Of a DNA stretch of 64,000 bases, positions 44,131-53,797 are shown in pieces. The DNA lies in the NCBI GenBank assembly GCA_012932865.1, contig SAXG01000015.1, positions 558,001 to 622,000 on the forward strand, written 5' to 3'. Within the stretch, counting starts at the first letter, position 1, and every line of letters starts with the position of its first letter. The translations under genes were made by a program, and so were the position numbers. This DNA comes from Amylostereum areolatum (lineage: Eukaryota > Basidiomycota > Agaricomycetes > Russulales > Stereaceae). The notes beneath the pieces were generated by a model that saw nothing but the letters and a program-made list of their open reading frames with translations, was not told where the DNA came from and ran no database searches.

Positions 44131-44140
44131 AGAACGAGCT
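44131..44140 (+). promoter_or_regulatory. Primer-binding site of element D, self-priming type
   Basis: AGAACGAGCT lies 2 nt after the 5' LTR and is the exact complement of AGCTCGTTCT at the predicted RNA 5' end (43888-43897). I recognise no tRNA 3' end (a TGG start is missing). Both the spacing and the logic match element B, whose sequence is unrelated. Confidence 0.62.
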
Positions 44141-46289
44141 CTCCTCTACATTAGCTCACCCTACAGTTTGGCGCAGAGCGTCAAACGAAACACCCACCAC
44201 GGAGTCAGCGGAACAACCCGCTGAAAAAAGACCATCAGATTTCGAAATCCCTAAGCTCCAATCAAACTGCAGTCGAGAATTCCCCAACGGAAACGAAGGT
44301 CATAACTGGACGTTTGACCCTTATAATCTCATTTTTTACCACGATGGAGCCTTCATCGCGAAAGAAAGCAAAGGGACATACATATACCAGTGGAACCCAC
44401 CCATATACAGATACAACCTTCCCCCAGCAGCAGAATACTACAAAGATAGATCCAAAAGAGAAAAGGAAGACGGAAGCTACGACAATTCACATTGGAAGCG
44501 CCCAGATTATTCAAGACTTCATATCGGGCCCCTCTCATCAGAAGAACTCTGGAAACACCCGGACGCACAGAAAGTCGAAGAGAAGCCTTACACCGGAAAC
44601 ATTAAGGACTACTGGGAATTTGATCCAGATACCGACACAACCGATACGACAACCGAACCACAGGACCCTCAAACCGAACTCCAGCATCCTCAAGAACCCG
44701 CAACAGCTGCACCGCCTACAGAAGAAACCACACCAGAACCTAAGAGAACTATATCAAGCCCCCAAATTAAATCCGATCCCGGAGGAAGTCGAGAACGCAG
44801 CCCATCGAGCGCAACAGAAACGGAAGAACGCACAGAGAACCCAACAAGATCTCAATCACCTGAAGACATCTTCGGAACCGCAAGAGGAAGAAAAGGAAAT
44901 CTATTCGGAAAACCCGAAAACATCGCATCAATGGAAGACACCGCCACCTCGATACCCAACCCCGCCACTGCACTTGGCAATGTCCCCCCTGGAGAGACTA
45001 ATGTACCGCGCCAGACGCCTGCAACTCCAACACCAGCCGATCCCGCAAAACCGAGACATGAGACTCGATTCCCCATAGGATTTGGCATGGTCGAACCAAT
45101 AGGACGAATCTCCCCAGGATCGGGCATAGCAGAACCAACAAGATGGAAAACGCTATCACCACGATCACCGTCACTGTCCGACCGATCAATTGACAACAAG
45201 AAAGGAAAAGAAGTTCAAGACTACGTTTTCGGAAGAGGAGCAACCGCGGATCTTCCAAAAGAATCAAAACACCCGCCAGGGAATTCCCCACCAGGAGGAA
45301 CAGGAACAACCGGATCAAAACCCGATGACAAGGACAAAGGATTCAAACTAAACGCACTAGGAGTATACGACGGAAGAGACCGGGCAAAAGTGGCCAAGTT
45401 CATAGAACAATGCGTACTTCGCTTCATAGCATTCCCCAACGCGTATAAGGCCAACATGCGTAAGATAACCTTTGTACTCTCGCATCTCACCGATGGACCA
45501 GCCCTCCACTGGGCGTCCCTTTTAATAAGCAAAATCGACAAGATACGAGATCGTGGTCTAGATCCAGAAGTATACCTTCCATGGACAGCATTCCGCAACT
45601 ACTTCTTAGAAACCTTCGGAGAAATAGACCCAGGAAGAGACGCTAGATTCAACATACAGCGCCTAGAACAAGGTACCATGGAAACCAAAGATTATATCAC
45701 GATCTTCCGAGACTATGCCATGGAAGCTGGTTACGATCATAAAGCATTGATCGACCAATTCAAGAGAGGACTGCGCAACGATATCGTAGTCGAGATCCTC
45801 AAGAGAGATCACATCTCGAATGATATCGACGAATGGTATAAACTCGCATTGCGCATTGACAATAACTGGCGAGAAGCTCAAGCATTCCAACGACATTACA
45901 CGGGACCAATGAACCCGACGAGTGATCTCACACTCCTATACAAGAAACCACCGACATACGTTCCATTCAGAAGGGGAAACGGAAATAAAGGAAACACTAC
46001 AACCGCCAGAGTCACTCAAACAGGAAATAACGGTCGAAATTTCAGACGCCTCACCCCGCAAGAGCGCACAGAACTCCAGAAATCAGGATCATGCTTCTAC
46101 TGTCGGAAGCCGGGACACATCTCCAGGAACTGCCCAGAGAAACGTACCCAAACGACGATCAATGCACGAACGGCAAATCTAATGTCGGAAGAATCCCCGA
46201 TTGATCAGATCACCAAGCTCGTGAACAAGATGGACAGTGAAACGTTTGCACGCACTGCCAACATGTTCAAAGACAATCAGGGTTTTTAA
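44133..46289 (+). CDS. gag of element D, open from the primer site without an early ATG
   Basis: The frame is open for 718 codons from just after the LTR. The first in-frame ATG is only at 44931, which would give 452 aa. The upstream 266 codons are protein-like (HNWTFDPYNLIFYHDGAFIA, LSSEELWKHPDAQKVEEKPY) and also conserved in E, so the true start is probably a spliced or non-AUG one. Capsid region: AKFIEQCVLRFIAFPNAYKA, ALHWASLLISKIDKIRDRGL, AFRNYFLETFGEIDPGRDAR. CCHC zinc knuckle CFYCRKPGHISRNC at about 46091-46132. It ends FKDNQGF, TAA 46287-46289, on a T5 run. No internal stop. Confidence 0.88.
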   Translation, partial: NELSSTLAHPTVWRRASNETPTTESAEQPAEKRPSDFEIPKLQSNCSREFPNGNEGHNWTFDPYNLIFYHDGAFIAKESKGTYIYQWNPPIYRYNLPPAAEYYKDRSKREKEDGSYDNSHWKRPDYSRLHIGPLSSEELWKHPDAQKVEEKPYTGNIKDYWEFDPDTDTTDTTTEPQDPQTELQHPQEPATAAPPTEETTPEPKRTISSPQIKSDPGGSRERSPSSATETEERTENPTRSQSPEDIFGTARGRKGNLFGKPENIASMEDTATSIPNPATALGNVPPGETNVPRQTPATPTPADPAKPRHETRFPIGFGMVEPIGRISPGSGIAEPTRWKTLSPRSPSLSDRSIDNKKGKEVQDYVFGRGATADLPKESKHPPGNSPPGGTGTTGSKPDDKDKGFKLNALGVYDGRDRAKVAKFIEQCVLRFIAFPNAYKANMRKITFVLSHLTDGPALHWASLLISKIDKIRDRGLDPEVYLPWTAFRNYFLETFGEIDPGRDARFNIQRLEQGTMETKDYITIFRDYAMEAGYDHKALIDQFKRGLRNDIVVEILKRDHISNDIDEWYKLALRIDNNWREAQAFQRHYTGPMNPTSDLTLLYKKPPTYVPFRRGNGNKGNTTTARVTQTGNNGRNFRRLTPQERTELQKSGSCFYCRKPGHISRNCPEKRTQTTINARTANLMSEESPIDQITKLVNKMDSETFARTANMFKDNQGF

Positions 46290-46292
46290 ATC
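46282..46292 (+). other. gag-pol junction of element D
   Basis: GGT TTT TAA in gag. The -1 frame TTT TTA AAT CGT is open through to the pol ATG at 46328 (NRPSNAAVERTQTMNF). The placement of the T5 run on the stop equals elements A, B, C and E. Confidence 0.55.
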
Positions 46293-46327
46293 GTCCTTCA
46301 AACGCGGCTGTTGAAAGGACACAGACA

Positions 46328-49300
46328 ATGAACTTTTCAAATCAATCTCCTGTGCAGGAAACAGAAGATGATATAAATAGAACAGTGTATATAAGGTCAT
46401 ACCAAGACGGAGCGGCACACGCTCCATCAATTCATATACCTGTTGTGTTTCATGGAAAGTTCCGTAAGGCCGCAGCAAAAGCGTTACTGGATAGCGGAGC
46501 AAGCAGCACCCTGATCCATCCAGATTTCGTACGAAAACACAAGATGAATCTAATCCAGCTCAAGAAGCCGATACCAATATACAACGTTGATGGATCTCGA
46601 AACACTCTGGGAGAGATCAAACAGAAAGTATATCTTCCAATGACGATGAAGGGAATCAACGGAGAAGTTCACCGTGAAAAATTAGGGTTATTCGTCACAG
46701 CCCTAGGAGGAGATGAAGTAATCTTAGGAACCCCTTGGCTCAAAAAACATAATCCTAGCATCGATTGGAGAAAGAGACAGATTACACTACAAACATGTCC
46801 AGGTACGTGCTCCACTACGAGTAAAACGATGACCGTCCAAGGGAAGGACGAACCCTCTCTACAATCATTCGAAGAACAAAAGGCAAACCATCACGCAACG
46901 ATGGAAGAACAAGAAGATCCCGAATTCAATTCTGACCTCATCGAGATCAAGACAATCAGAACATTCCATGGGAAGGCTAACATAGAAACGATACCAATTG
47001 CAGAAGAAATGAACGAAACCAGTACCTGGATAACAGCAAGAGCAACGAAGGCACAAGAGCTCGCAGAGAGAGCGGCCCTAGGAGAGAAGAAGAAGACACT
47101 CGATGAGATGATTCCGCCCAGCTACAAACAATATCAAAAGGTATTCGAAAAGAAGGCATCGGAACGCTTTCCAATCAGTAGACCTTGGGATCACGCGATA
47201 GACCTAACTGAAGGATGGAAACCTCGGAATTGTAAACTATACCCAATGACAGTACCAGAACGAAAGGAACTGGACACATTTGTAGACGAACATTTACGAA
47301 AAGGGTACATCCGAGAATCAAAATCAGAGATATCATCGCCCTTCTTTTTTATCAAGAAAAAAGATGGATCTCTTCGGCCAGTACAGGATTATCGCTATCT
47401 CAACTCCATCACAGTAAAAAACGAATACCCGATCCCTCTTATCTCGGATCTCATCAACAAATTAAAAGACGCTAAAATCTTCTCAAAACTCGATCTCCGA
47501 TGGGGGTATAACAATGTTCGGATCAAAGAAGGAGATCAATGGAAGGCCGCGTTTAAAACAAACAGAGGCCTCTTCGAGCCAATGGTAATGTTCTTCGGAC
47601 TAACCAACTCGCCCGCGACGTTCCAAGCAATGATGAACGCACTGTTCAAAGGATTAATAGACACAGGAAAGGTAGTGGTATACATGGACGACATATTAAT
47701 ATTCACGGAAACGCTCGACGAACATCGAAGACTGATGAAAGAAGCCCTTCAAATCCTGGAACGGAACGACTTGTTCCTAAAACCCAAAAAATGCTTCTTC
47801 GAACAATCATCAGTCGAGTACCTAGGCGTGATAATTACACATAACAAGGTACAAATGGACCCGATCAAAGTTCAAGGACTATCCGAATGGCCCACACCGA
47901 GAAAAGTAAAAGAAGTTCAATCCTTCCTCGGATTTGGGAATTTCTATAGACGCTTCATCAAAGATTATTCTAAGATCGCAAGACCATTATTCCAACTCAC
48001 AAAGAAGGACCATGAGTGGAATTGGACGACCAAATGTGAACACACTTTCAAAAGACTAAAACACGAGTTCACGTCGTCCCCCATCTTGATCATGCCTGAC
48101 GAAAACAAACCATTCCGTATAGAAAGTGATGCCTCCGACTTCGCATACGGAGCCATCCTATCACAACCAGATGAAACCGAAAGATGGCACCCGGTCGCAT
48201 ACTTATCCAAATCACTGTCACCCACAGAACAAAACTACGAAATATACGACAAGGAACTTTTAGGAGTAGTAAAAGCCCTAGAACACTGGCGACACTATCT
48301 AGAAGGAGCGAACTACAAGATTGAGATCTGGACAGATCATAAAAATCTAGAATACTTCACAACAGCTCAGAAACTTAATCGAAGACAAGCACGATGGAGC
48401 CTGTATCTGTCCCGCTTTGACTACACCCTAGTACACAAACCAGGAAGTACAAACAAAGCGGACGGACTTTCTAGAAGACCAGACCATAAAGAGGACATCC
48501 CAGACAATGATGAACGGATTTTACTCCATCCCTCGATATTCAAAGTCAGAGCCACCGGAAGAGGAACAGTTGAAACGATCGGAGATAAAGAAATTCTCAA
48601 AGAACTAAGGAACTTCTCACACCTAGACGAAGAAGTCTGGACAGCATTGGATACAATAAAGAAATCAGGACCACGCACCCTTGCAAAAGGGATCGAAGAT
48701 TGGAACTTTGAAAACGATCTGATCATCAGGAAAGGAAAGATCTATGTACCACAAAACCCCGAACTTCGACGAATGATACTGAAAACGCATCATGATCTCC
48801 AAACGATTGGACACCCAGGCGAAATGAAAACTCTAGAACTGGTACAGAGAAACTTTTGGTGGCCAAAGATGATTTCCTTCGTAAAAAGCTATGTTCAAGG
48901 ATGCCCCGTATGTCAATCAACAAAGAATATCACGCATCCGGTGAAACATCCATTACAACCTACGGAAATACCGGAACGACCATGGGAAACGATCACATCA
49001 GATTTCATCACAGATCTTCCGATCTCCAATGGATTTGATTCGATCAACGTAGTCGTCGACAGATTCACCAAAACTGCAGTATTCACACCATGCCTAAAGA
49101 CAATCAACGCAGAAGAGACAGCTGATCTTCTGATCGACAACGTATACAGACGATTTGGGCTATGGAAAAGAATGATGTCAGACAGAGGCCCTCAATTCGC
49201 ATCCAAAGTATTCCAGTCCATTTGCGAAAGCCTAGGAGTTATCTCATCGCTCAGTACGGCATACCATCCCCAAACAGACGGCGAAACAGAAAGAGTGAAT

Positions 49301-50176
49301 CAAGAATTAGAGCAATATCTTCGAGCATTTTGCAACGGAGATCAAACGAATTGGGCAAAACTTTTACCGAAAGCAGAATTCGCACACAATATACGACAAC
49401 ATTCAGCTACGAAAACTTCCCCATTTGAACTCCTACACGGGTATCAACCGGTTTTTAACCCAACAATACCAACCGATCCAAGGATACCAACGGCCGAAGA
49501 AAGAATGAAGAACTTTAAGAACACATGGGACAACACAGAAGCAAGTCTAGAAATAGCTGCTAAATTGATGAAAATGCAGCATGACCAAACTTTCACACTG
49601 CGAGATCAACTCAAACAGGGCGACCAAGTATGGTTAGACGGAAAAAACCTTAACACGGTATACCCGAAAACCAAGCTAGCACCAAAATGATTTGGCCCGT
49701 TCGAAATCGAAAAGGTTATAGGACCAGTAACCTATCGCCTAAAACTACCAATAAAATGGAAAATACACCCAGTATTTCACGCGGCGTTATTAATTCCGTT
49801 CAAAGAGACAGAGCAATATGGAGAAGCCTATGAAAAACCGCCTCCGGAACTAGTAAACGATGAAGAACTCTACGAATTAGAAACAATAGTAGCCTCAAAA
49901 CTAGACAAACGGTATTCCGAACCATTACATTACTTCGTAAAATGGAAGGGCTACCCAGACTCCGGTAACACATGGGAACCGGCATCTAATCTCGAAGGAT
50001 CAAAAGCTGCGATCGCAGAGTTCCATCGGAATAACCCCAAGGCACCGAAGTTGCCACCACAGCCAATCAGAGATACCAACACAGAAGTTACTGATCGTGA
50101 CGAGATCGCTGCAACACCGCAAGAGCGAAGACCAACAAGACAAAAGAAACGCAAGACGAAAGTAAGACATCGGTGA
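46328..50176 (+). pseudogene. pol of element D, one premature stop
   Basis: 1,282 codons. Protease KALLDSGASSTLIHPDF (about 46475) and ILGTPWLKKHNPSIDW. RT: SPFFFIKKKDGSLRP, FSKLDLRWGYNNVRI, FFGLTNSPATFQ, VVYMDDILIF (about 47675). RNase H: ESDASDFAYGAILSQ, NYEIYDKELLGVV, IWTDHKNLEYF. Integrase: zinc finger HHDLQTIGHPG to CPVCQST; core Asp in TSDFITDLP, Asp in MSDRGPQF, Glu in DGETERVN. A TGA at 49688-49690 follows KLAPK (CGA in E), after which FGPFEIEKVIGPVTYRL and the chromodomain YFVKWKGYPDSGNTWEP complete the protein. It ends KTKVRHR, TGA 50174-50176. One nonsense change is the only defect. Confidence 0.92.
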
Positions 50177-50316
50177 GACTCAACGCCATTCAGGCGAATG
50201 CACTGCCAACAAGGAGGGGATAAAAACCCTACGGGTTCAACAAGACAGATCACCAATGTCCACCACCCCAAACGCAACCAACACCTCCTCTACCAGTCCA
50301 ATCGTCTCACCTAACA

Positions 50317-52207
50317 ATGTCGACCGCCTCCGCCTCATCTGCAACAGAGCACACCACACTCAACAGGAATGCGCCCTCTGCGGAGACTGCTTCATCGCTA
50401 GATCAGCAGCAATCCTCGCAATTAAGTCAGTACCTCCTCCGCCTAGGTCAGGACCAGACGGAAGAACAGGGGGTAAGCCGATTAGAAGCACACGGAAGAA
50501 CCCTAACTAAAGCACCCGGATTCCTCACAGGTGCTAATGCAATCCCCGTGGCCCGGAGCCACGGAAGTCCCACCACCCGATTCCCCGATCCTAGAGAGCC
50601 AGATAGCCCGCATGATAGCCGGAGTAGCGCTCGAACAAGCCAGAGAACGGATCAACGACCTCAAGAGGGAGTCAGCCGACGTCCAGAACATCTTGGAGAA
50701 CCACATCAAGATGCTCGACGGAGAACTCCATCAGCTAGACTCGAGGTACCTGACGCTCTCGACCGAAATGGAGGAGAGAGAGGTCAAGCTTCTTCGATGA
50801 TTCAGGAAACTAGCGCAGCGGCTATACTCAACGTCGCAGAACTCCGAAAATTCCTTACTGAAGTCGGACACCGAGTCAACTGGCTCAACTGGGAAAGACA
50901 CACCTTCCGTGCCGCTTACGAAGGAGAAATCCTCCAAAGGCGAATGGAAACTACCGGAGTTCCCCATATGTCGTCACGCGACGGCCCAGACATCGACCTT
51001 ATCTTCCATGGACATCACATCTCCCCGGGCTACACTGTTCGACCCGATCCCATCACATCCGCCCTCGCCAGACCCCCGTTCCTTCCTAACGCCCCTCCAC
51101 GACCCATCACCGCTCCCACACCGTCAGGATCCCTACCCATCCCCAGTATCACCCAGATTAACCCCGTCCAGCCTCCCATCACTGGAAACGGATTACCCGG
51201 AGAGCGAGTCGGACAGCCCCTTACTTCCCCGGAGCCCAGACAACCAACCGGCGATCCGCGACCAGTACCTAGGACATCTTCTCGGCTGCCCACAATGCCT
51301 AGACCGCCAACTCCATTCCCGGTATCTGCTAGCGACACTCCCATGCCATGGCACGGGGGCCCCCCTGTTTATCCCTCGTTCCTACATTCACACTCCAACC
51401 ACGATCGAGATTCCATCGCCCAGGATCCCAGAGTCACCTCACAGCGACGTAAACATGAATCTGTCGACCCCGACGGAAGACCACTCAAGCGAATCAGAGA
51501 CGTCGGATTCTCCGATAAGTCGAGCGATAAAGAAATGCGACAAGATCCAAGAGATAATCGAGGAAATGATGGAGACCCGCACTCGCTGGAAACGAAACCA
51601 CGAGTCAACAGACAAATCGGACAGCTCAGCGGACGAACCGGACAGTCCGATGGACGACAAGACGAAGGAAGCAGCCGAGAATCCCTCGGACAAATGGAAC
51701 GACGAGCAGACCACGTGGACGCAAGAGAAGTGGGACGCGATTCCCGCGAAGCCGCGGAAACGCTGCTGGAAATGCGGCAAGCGAGGCCATCTCCGCCGAG
51801 ACTGTCCCCGTCGCAAGAACGCTCCCCCTCACTCCCCCCAATCGCGATCTTGCTATCCCCTCCAATCACGGACTCCTCTTCCTCGCCCTCGCCCAAGCCG
51901 TCTGGATATCAACTATGGTCCAGGAACACTGATATCCCACCCCCACCTCCGACACACCGACGCTACCGCCCGCGCCCACCGACAACTTCTAGGATTCCTC
52001 GCGCGACGTGAGAGCCTGACGCACGAAGCCGCCCAACACGCCACCGAACAGTGGTTGTACTGGGAGGACGCCATGCTCCGCACTCAGCGAGAACCCCCTT
52101 CACGCTTCAACCACTCCTGGCGCGTCGACGATCTCTTCTGGAACGAAGAAGATTGGGACTTGCAGGAGGCGGAAGAGTCGAAGGATGACTGGCCGGAGCC
52201 CTGGTAA
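50317..52207 (+). pseudogene. ORF3 of element D: spliced zinc-knuckle/coiled-coil accessory protein
   Basis: Exon 1 is 50317-50472 (MSTASASSATEHTTLNRNAP to QDQTEEQG). The intron 50473-50530 (58 nt) starts GTAAGC, has CTAAC and ends CTCACAG. Exon 2 is 50531-52207. Joined: 610 codons, identical in length to the E copy. Exon 2 starts with a predicted coiled coil (ERINDLKRESADVQNILENH, LSTEMEEREVKLLR), then a Pro/Ser-rich middle, a charged stretch, and a second CCHC zinc knuckle CWKCGKRGHLRRDCP. A Trp/acid-rich C-terminus (NEEDWDLQEAEESKDDWPEP) closes it. A TGA at 50798-50800 (CGA in E) breaks this copy. An 84-codon frame at 50256-50510 overlaps its start. Function unknown; nucleic-acid binding is likely. 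Confidence 0.72.
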
Positions 52208-52597
52208 GCGCACGGACGAACTCTTACCCATCATCATGCACTCGGACTTTCTCTTTCCCCCCATCATCACGTTTTAGCGTTCATAGTTACGACACTTCTT
52301 GGACTGATCACGGACTGCGCCCTCATCCGCACGCATATTTTCCTCGGACTTCTCCACTGTACAGACTCCTATCGCTATGAGGAAGGCGAAGCACCTGATA
52401 TTCTCCCCGCGACGCGCTGGACGCGTCACTTGCTTACGACTCGGTTTTGATTATGTACGAACTCTCGCTTACGATTGACGGCAATGATTACATCATTGCC
52501 CCTCCGCATCGTAAGGATAAAAGGGAAAGCCACAGCGACAACGACACCCTCAGACATCGTCTAACAAACCCACTCGCACCACCCAAACCAACCAAAC
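52208..52597 (+). other. Inter-ORF region of element D with a 65-codon frame
   Basis: Short spacer between ORF3 and ORF4, conserved in E (55920-56191). It contains a small frame starting MIMYELSLTIDGNDYIIAPP (52447-52644), whose first 20 residues are also present in E but whose 3' end is not. It may be a small peptide, a 5' extension of ORF4 or an upstream frame. Confidence 0.4.
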
Positions 52598-53020
52598 ATG
52601 TCTTCTACTCTCGCCTCCTCTTCGCGCAACCTCTCCACCGTTGACTCCACTCCTCCTACCACCCCTCCTCCCTCGCCCGTCCCCTCACGCACTCCCACGC
52701 CCGACCCACGTGACGAAGAACTCCTTCGTCATCTCAAGCGAGTCACGGAACTCCTAAGCCGTCCGGACGTTGCTCGCGCCATGAAGAGGCCGAGAAGCCT
52801 CGACGAAGAAGCGCTGCAGGAATCGAAGCGGAGATGCGGTATCAAAGGAGTCTTCAAGAAGCACGGGCCCCGATTCAGAAACCCCGACGACCCAGTCATG
52901 ACGACGAGGATAGGGCATAGGCTAGGGTCTCCCACGATGGACGGGGAGGATATGAAAGTAGTGGAGTCGTGGTTGAAGCGGTATAATAGAGTTCTATCGC
53001 CCGATTTCGAACAAACATAA
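52598..53020 (+). CDS. ORF4 of element D: Pro/Ser-rich, basic 140-aa protein
   Basis: MSSTLASSSRNLSTVDSTPP opens a Ser/Thr/Pro-rich N-terminus. A charged helix DEELLRHLKRVTELLSRPDV and a basic patch follow: RAMKRPRSLDEEALQESKRR, then KGVFKKHGPRF. The C-terminus is GSPTMDGEDMKVVESWLKRY. The bipartite basic clusters resemble nuclear-localisation signals. No stop is present in D; the E copy (55413-55919) is also open and slightly longer at the N-terminus. No database family is recognised. It lies between ORF3 and ORF5, presumably on the genomic or a spliced mRNA. Confidence 0.6.
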   Translation: MSSTLASSSRNLSTVDSTPPTTPPPSPVPSRTPTPDPRDEELLRHLKRVTELLSRPDVARAMKRPRSLDEEALQESKRRCGIKGVFKKHGPRFRNPDDPVMTTRIGHRLGSPTMDGEDMKVVESWLKRYNRVLSPDFEQT

Positions 53021-53059
53021 GAAGAGTGAACGTCAAGATAAGAAAAATCAGGAAACACG

Positions 53060-53464
53060 ATGCAGCCCACTCAGTCACCCGATCTCACAATGTTCACTGC
53101 GACCACTCCACGTTCACTCGTCATCGTCATAAGTGTAATTGTAACACTTACCGTCCTTACCGCCCTCACATCAATAATCTTCATCCAACGATGGCATCGA
53201 CCAAACGAACGTGTTCAAGAACTTCCCATGGAACCCATCCGATTCGCGAATCTACGAGACATCGATTCTAGAGAGGGGGATAGTGTTACAACTCCGATAA
53301 GGTATCTCATTTTCCCTTACCTCATTTGGAAGGACGTCGCTAAACGACGGATTACGACTGTGCCCCAGTTCGTAACCGTCTCAACGACGCGACCACAACA
53401 GTGCCACAGATTGTCACCGTCTCAACGGCATAGCCACGACGGTGCCACAGTCTCGTCCCCGTAG
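53060..53464 (+). CDS. ORF5 of element D: small single-pass membrane protein
   Basis: 134 codons starting MQPTQSPDLTMFTATTPRS. A 24-residue hydrophobic segment (residues about 18-41: SLVIVISVIVTLTVL, TALTSIIFI) is followed by a basic flank QRWHRPNERV, predicting N-out/C-in type III topology. The frame then crosses the polypurine tract (AGAGAGGGGGATAG, encoding SREGDS) and runs about 60 codons into the 3' LTR. The E copy conserves the membrane segment and flank, but its LTR part differs. Its position after pol is where env-like genes sit in other Ty3/Gypsy elements, but no envelope homology is seen. Single membrane anchor of unknown role. Confidence 0.55.
   Translation: MQPTQSPDLTMFTATTPRSLVIVISVIVTLTVLTALTSIIFIQRWHRPNERVQELPMEPIRFANLRDIDSREGDSVTTPIRYLIFPYLIWKDVAKRRITTVPQFVTVSTTRPQQCHRLSPSQRHSHDGATVSSP
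53270..53283 (+). promoter_or_regulatory. Polypurine tract of element D
   Basis: AGAGAGGGGGATAG directly before the 3' LTR, the expected plus-strand DNA primer. It lies inside ORF5. Confidence 0.7.
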
Positions 53465-53792
53465 ATACTTGATACAACCGTCGCTCAATGTACATATGTT
53501 TACTCGACCTCCTTTCTTATAAAAGGAGGCTCAACGAACGAGCTATTCCCCAGCTCGTTCTCTATGTAAATATAGGACTGTTCTACTAAGAACTTCCTCT
53601 TAAAACATACTAAAGAGAACCTAAGCAATCACTATCGAAAGCTCGCCTAAGTATTCCGCGAATACTTACTGCTTCGCTTATCGACCCTAACCTCCGCATA
53701 ACCGAGACGTCTGGATCACCTGATCCCACTTCTCATACGCAGGAGTACTGTAGCCTGAGCCGCTTGTCACGTGATAAGGACCGTCCTTAACA
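53284..53792 (+). repeat. 3' LTR of element D
   Basis: 509 bp, apparently identical to 43620-44128 except one base (C to T near 53765). Followed by the ACAGT duplication. Confidence 0.94.
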
Positions 53793-53797
53793 ACAGT

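Larger units (their letters stand above)
43620..53792 (+). mobile_element. 10.2-kb Ty3/Gypsy chromovirus with accessory genes, element D
   Basis: 10,173 bp between ACAGT duplications (43615-43619 and 53793-53797), nested in the 5' LTR of element C. The two 509-bp LTRs appear to differ at a single base (C/T at CCGCTCGTC vs CCGCTTGTC), so insertion is recent. Contents: self-primer site, gag, pol with chromodomain, then three further genes (ORF3 zinc-knuckle, ORF4 Pro-rich, ORF5 membrane). Fungal chromoviruses are usually 5-7 kb, and the extra length is mainly the post-pol block. Known defects are a TGA in pol and a TGA in ORF3. Element E is a second, inverted copy. Confidence 0.95.

Noticed and set aside
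50317..52011. Genuine dual-coding of ORF3 in two frames
   Set aside because: A conserved 58-nt intron explains the frame switch. The alternative frame is broken in E by TGA near 57765, so dual coding is not needed.
53060..53464. ORF5 as a true viral envelope gene
   Set aside because: Only one hydrophobic segment, with no signal peptide, cysteine pattern, glycosylation-rich ectodomain or fusion-like region. It is reported as a membrane protein of unknown role.
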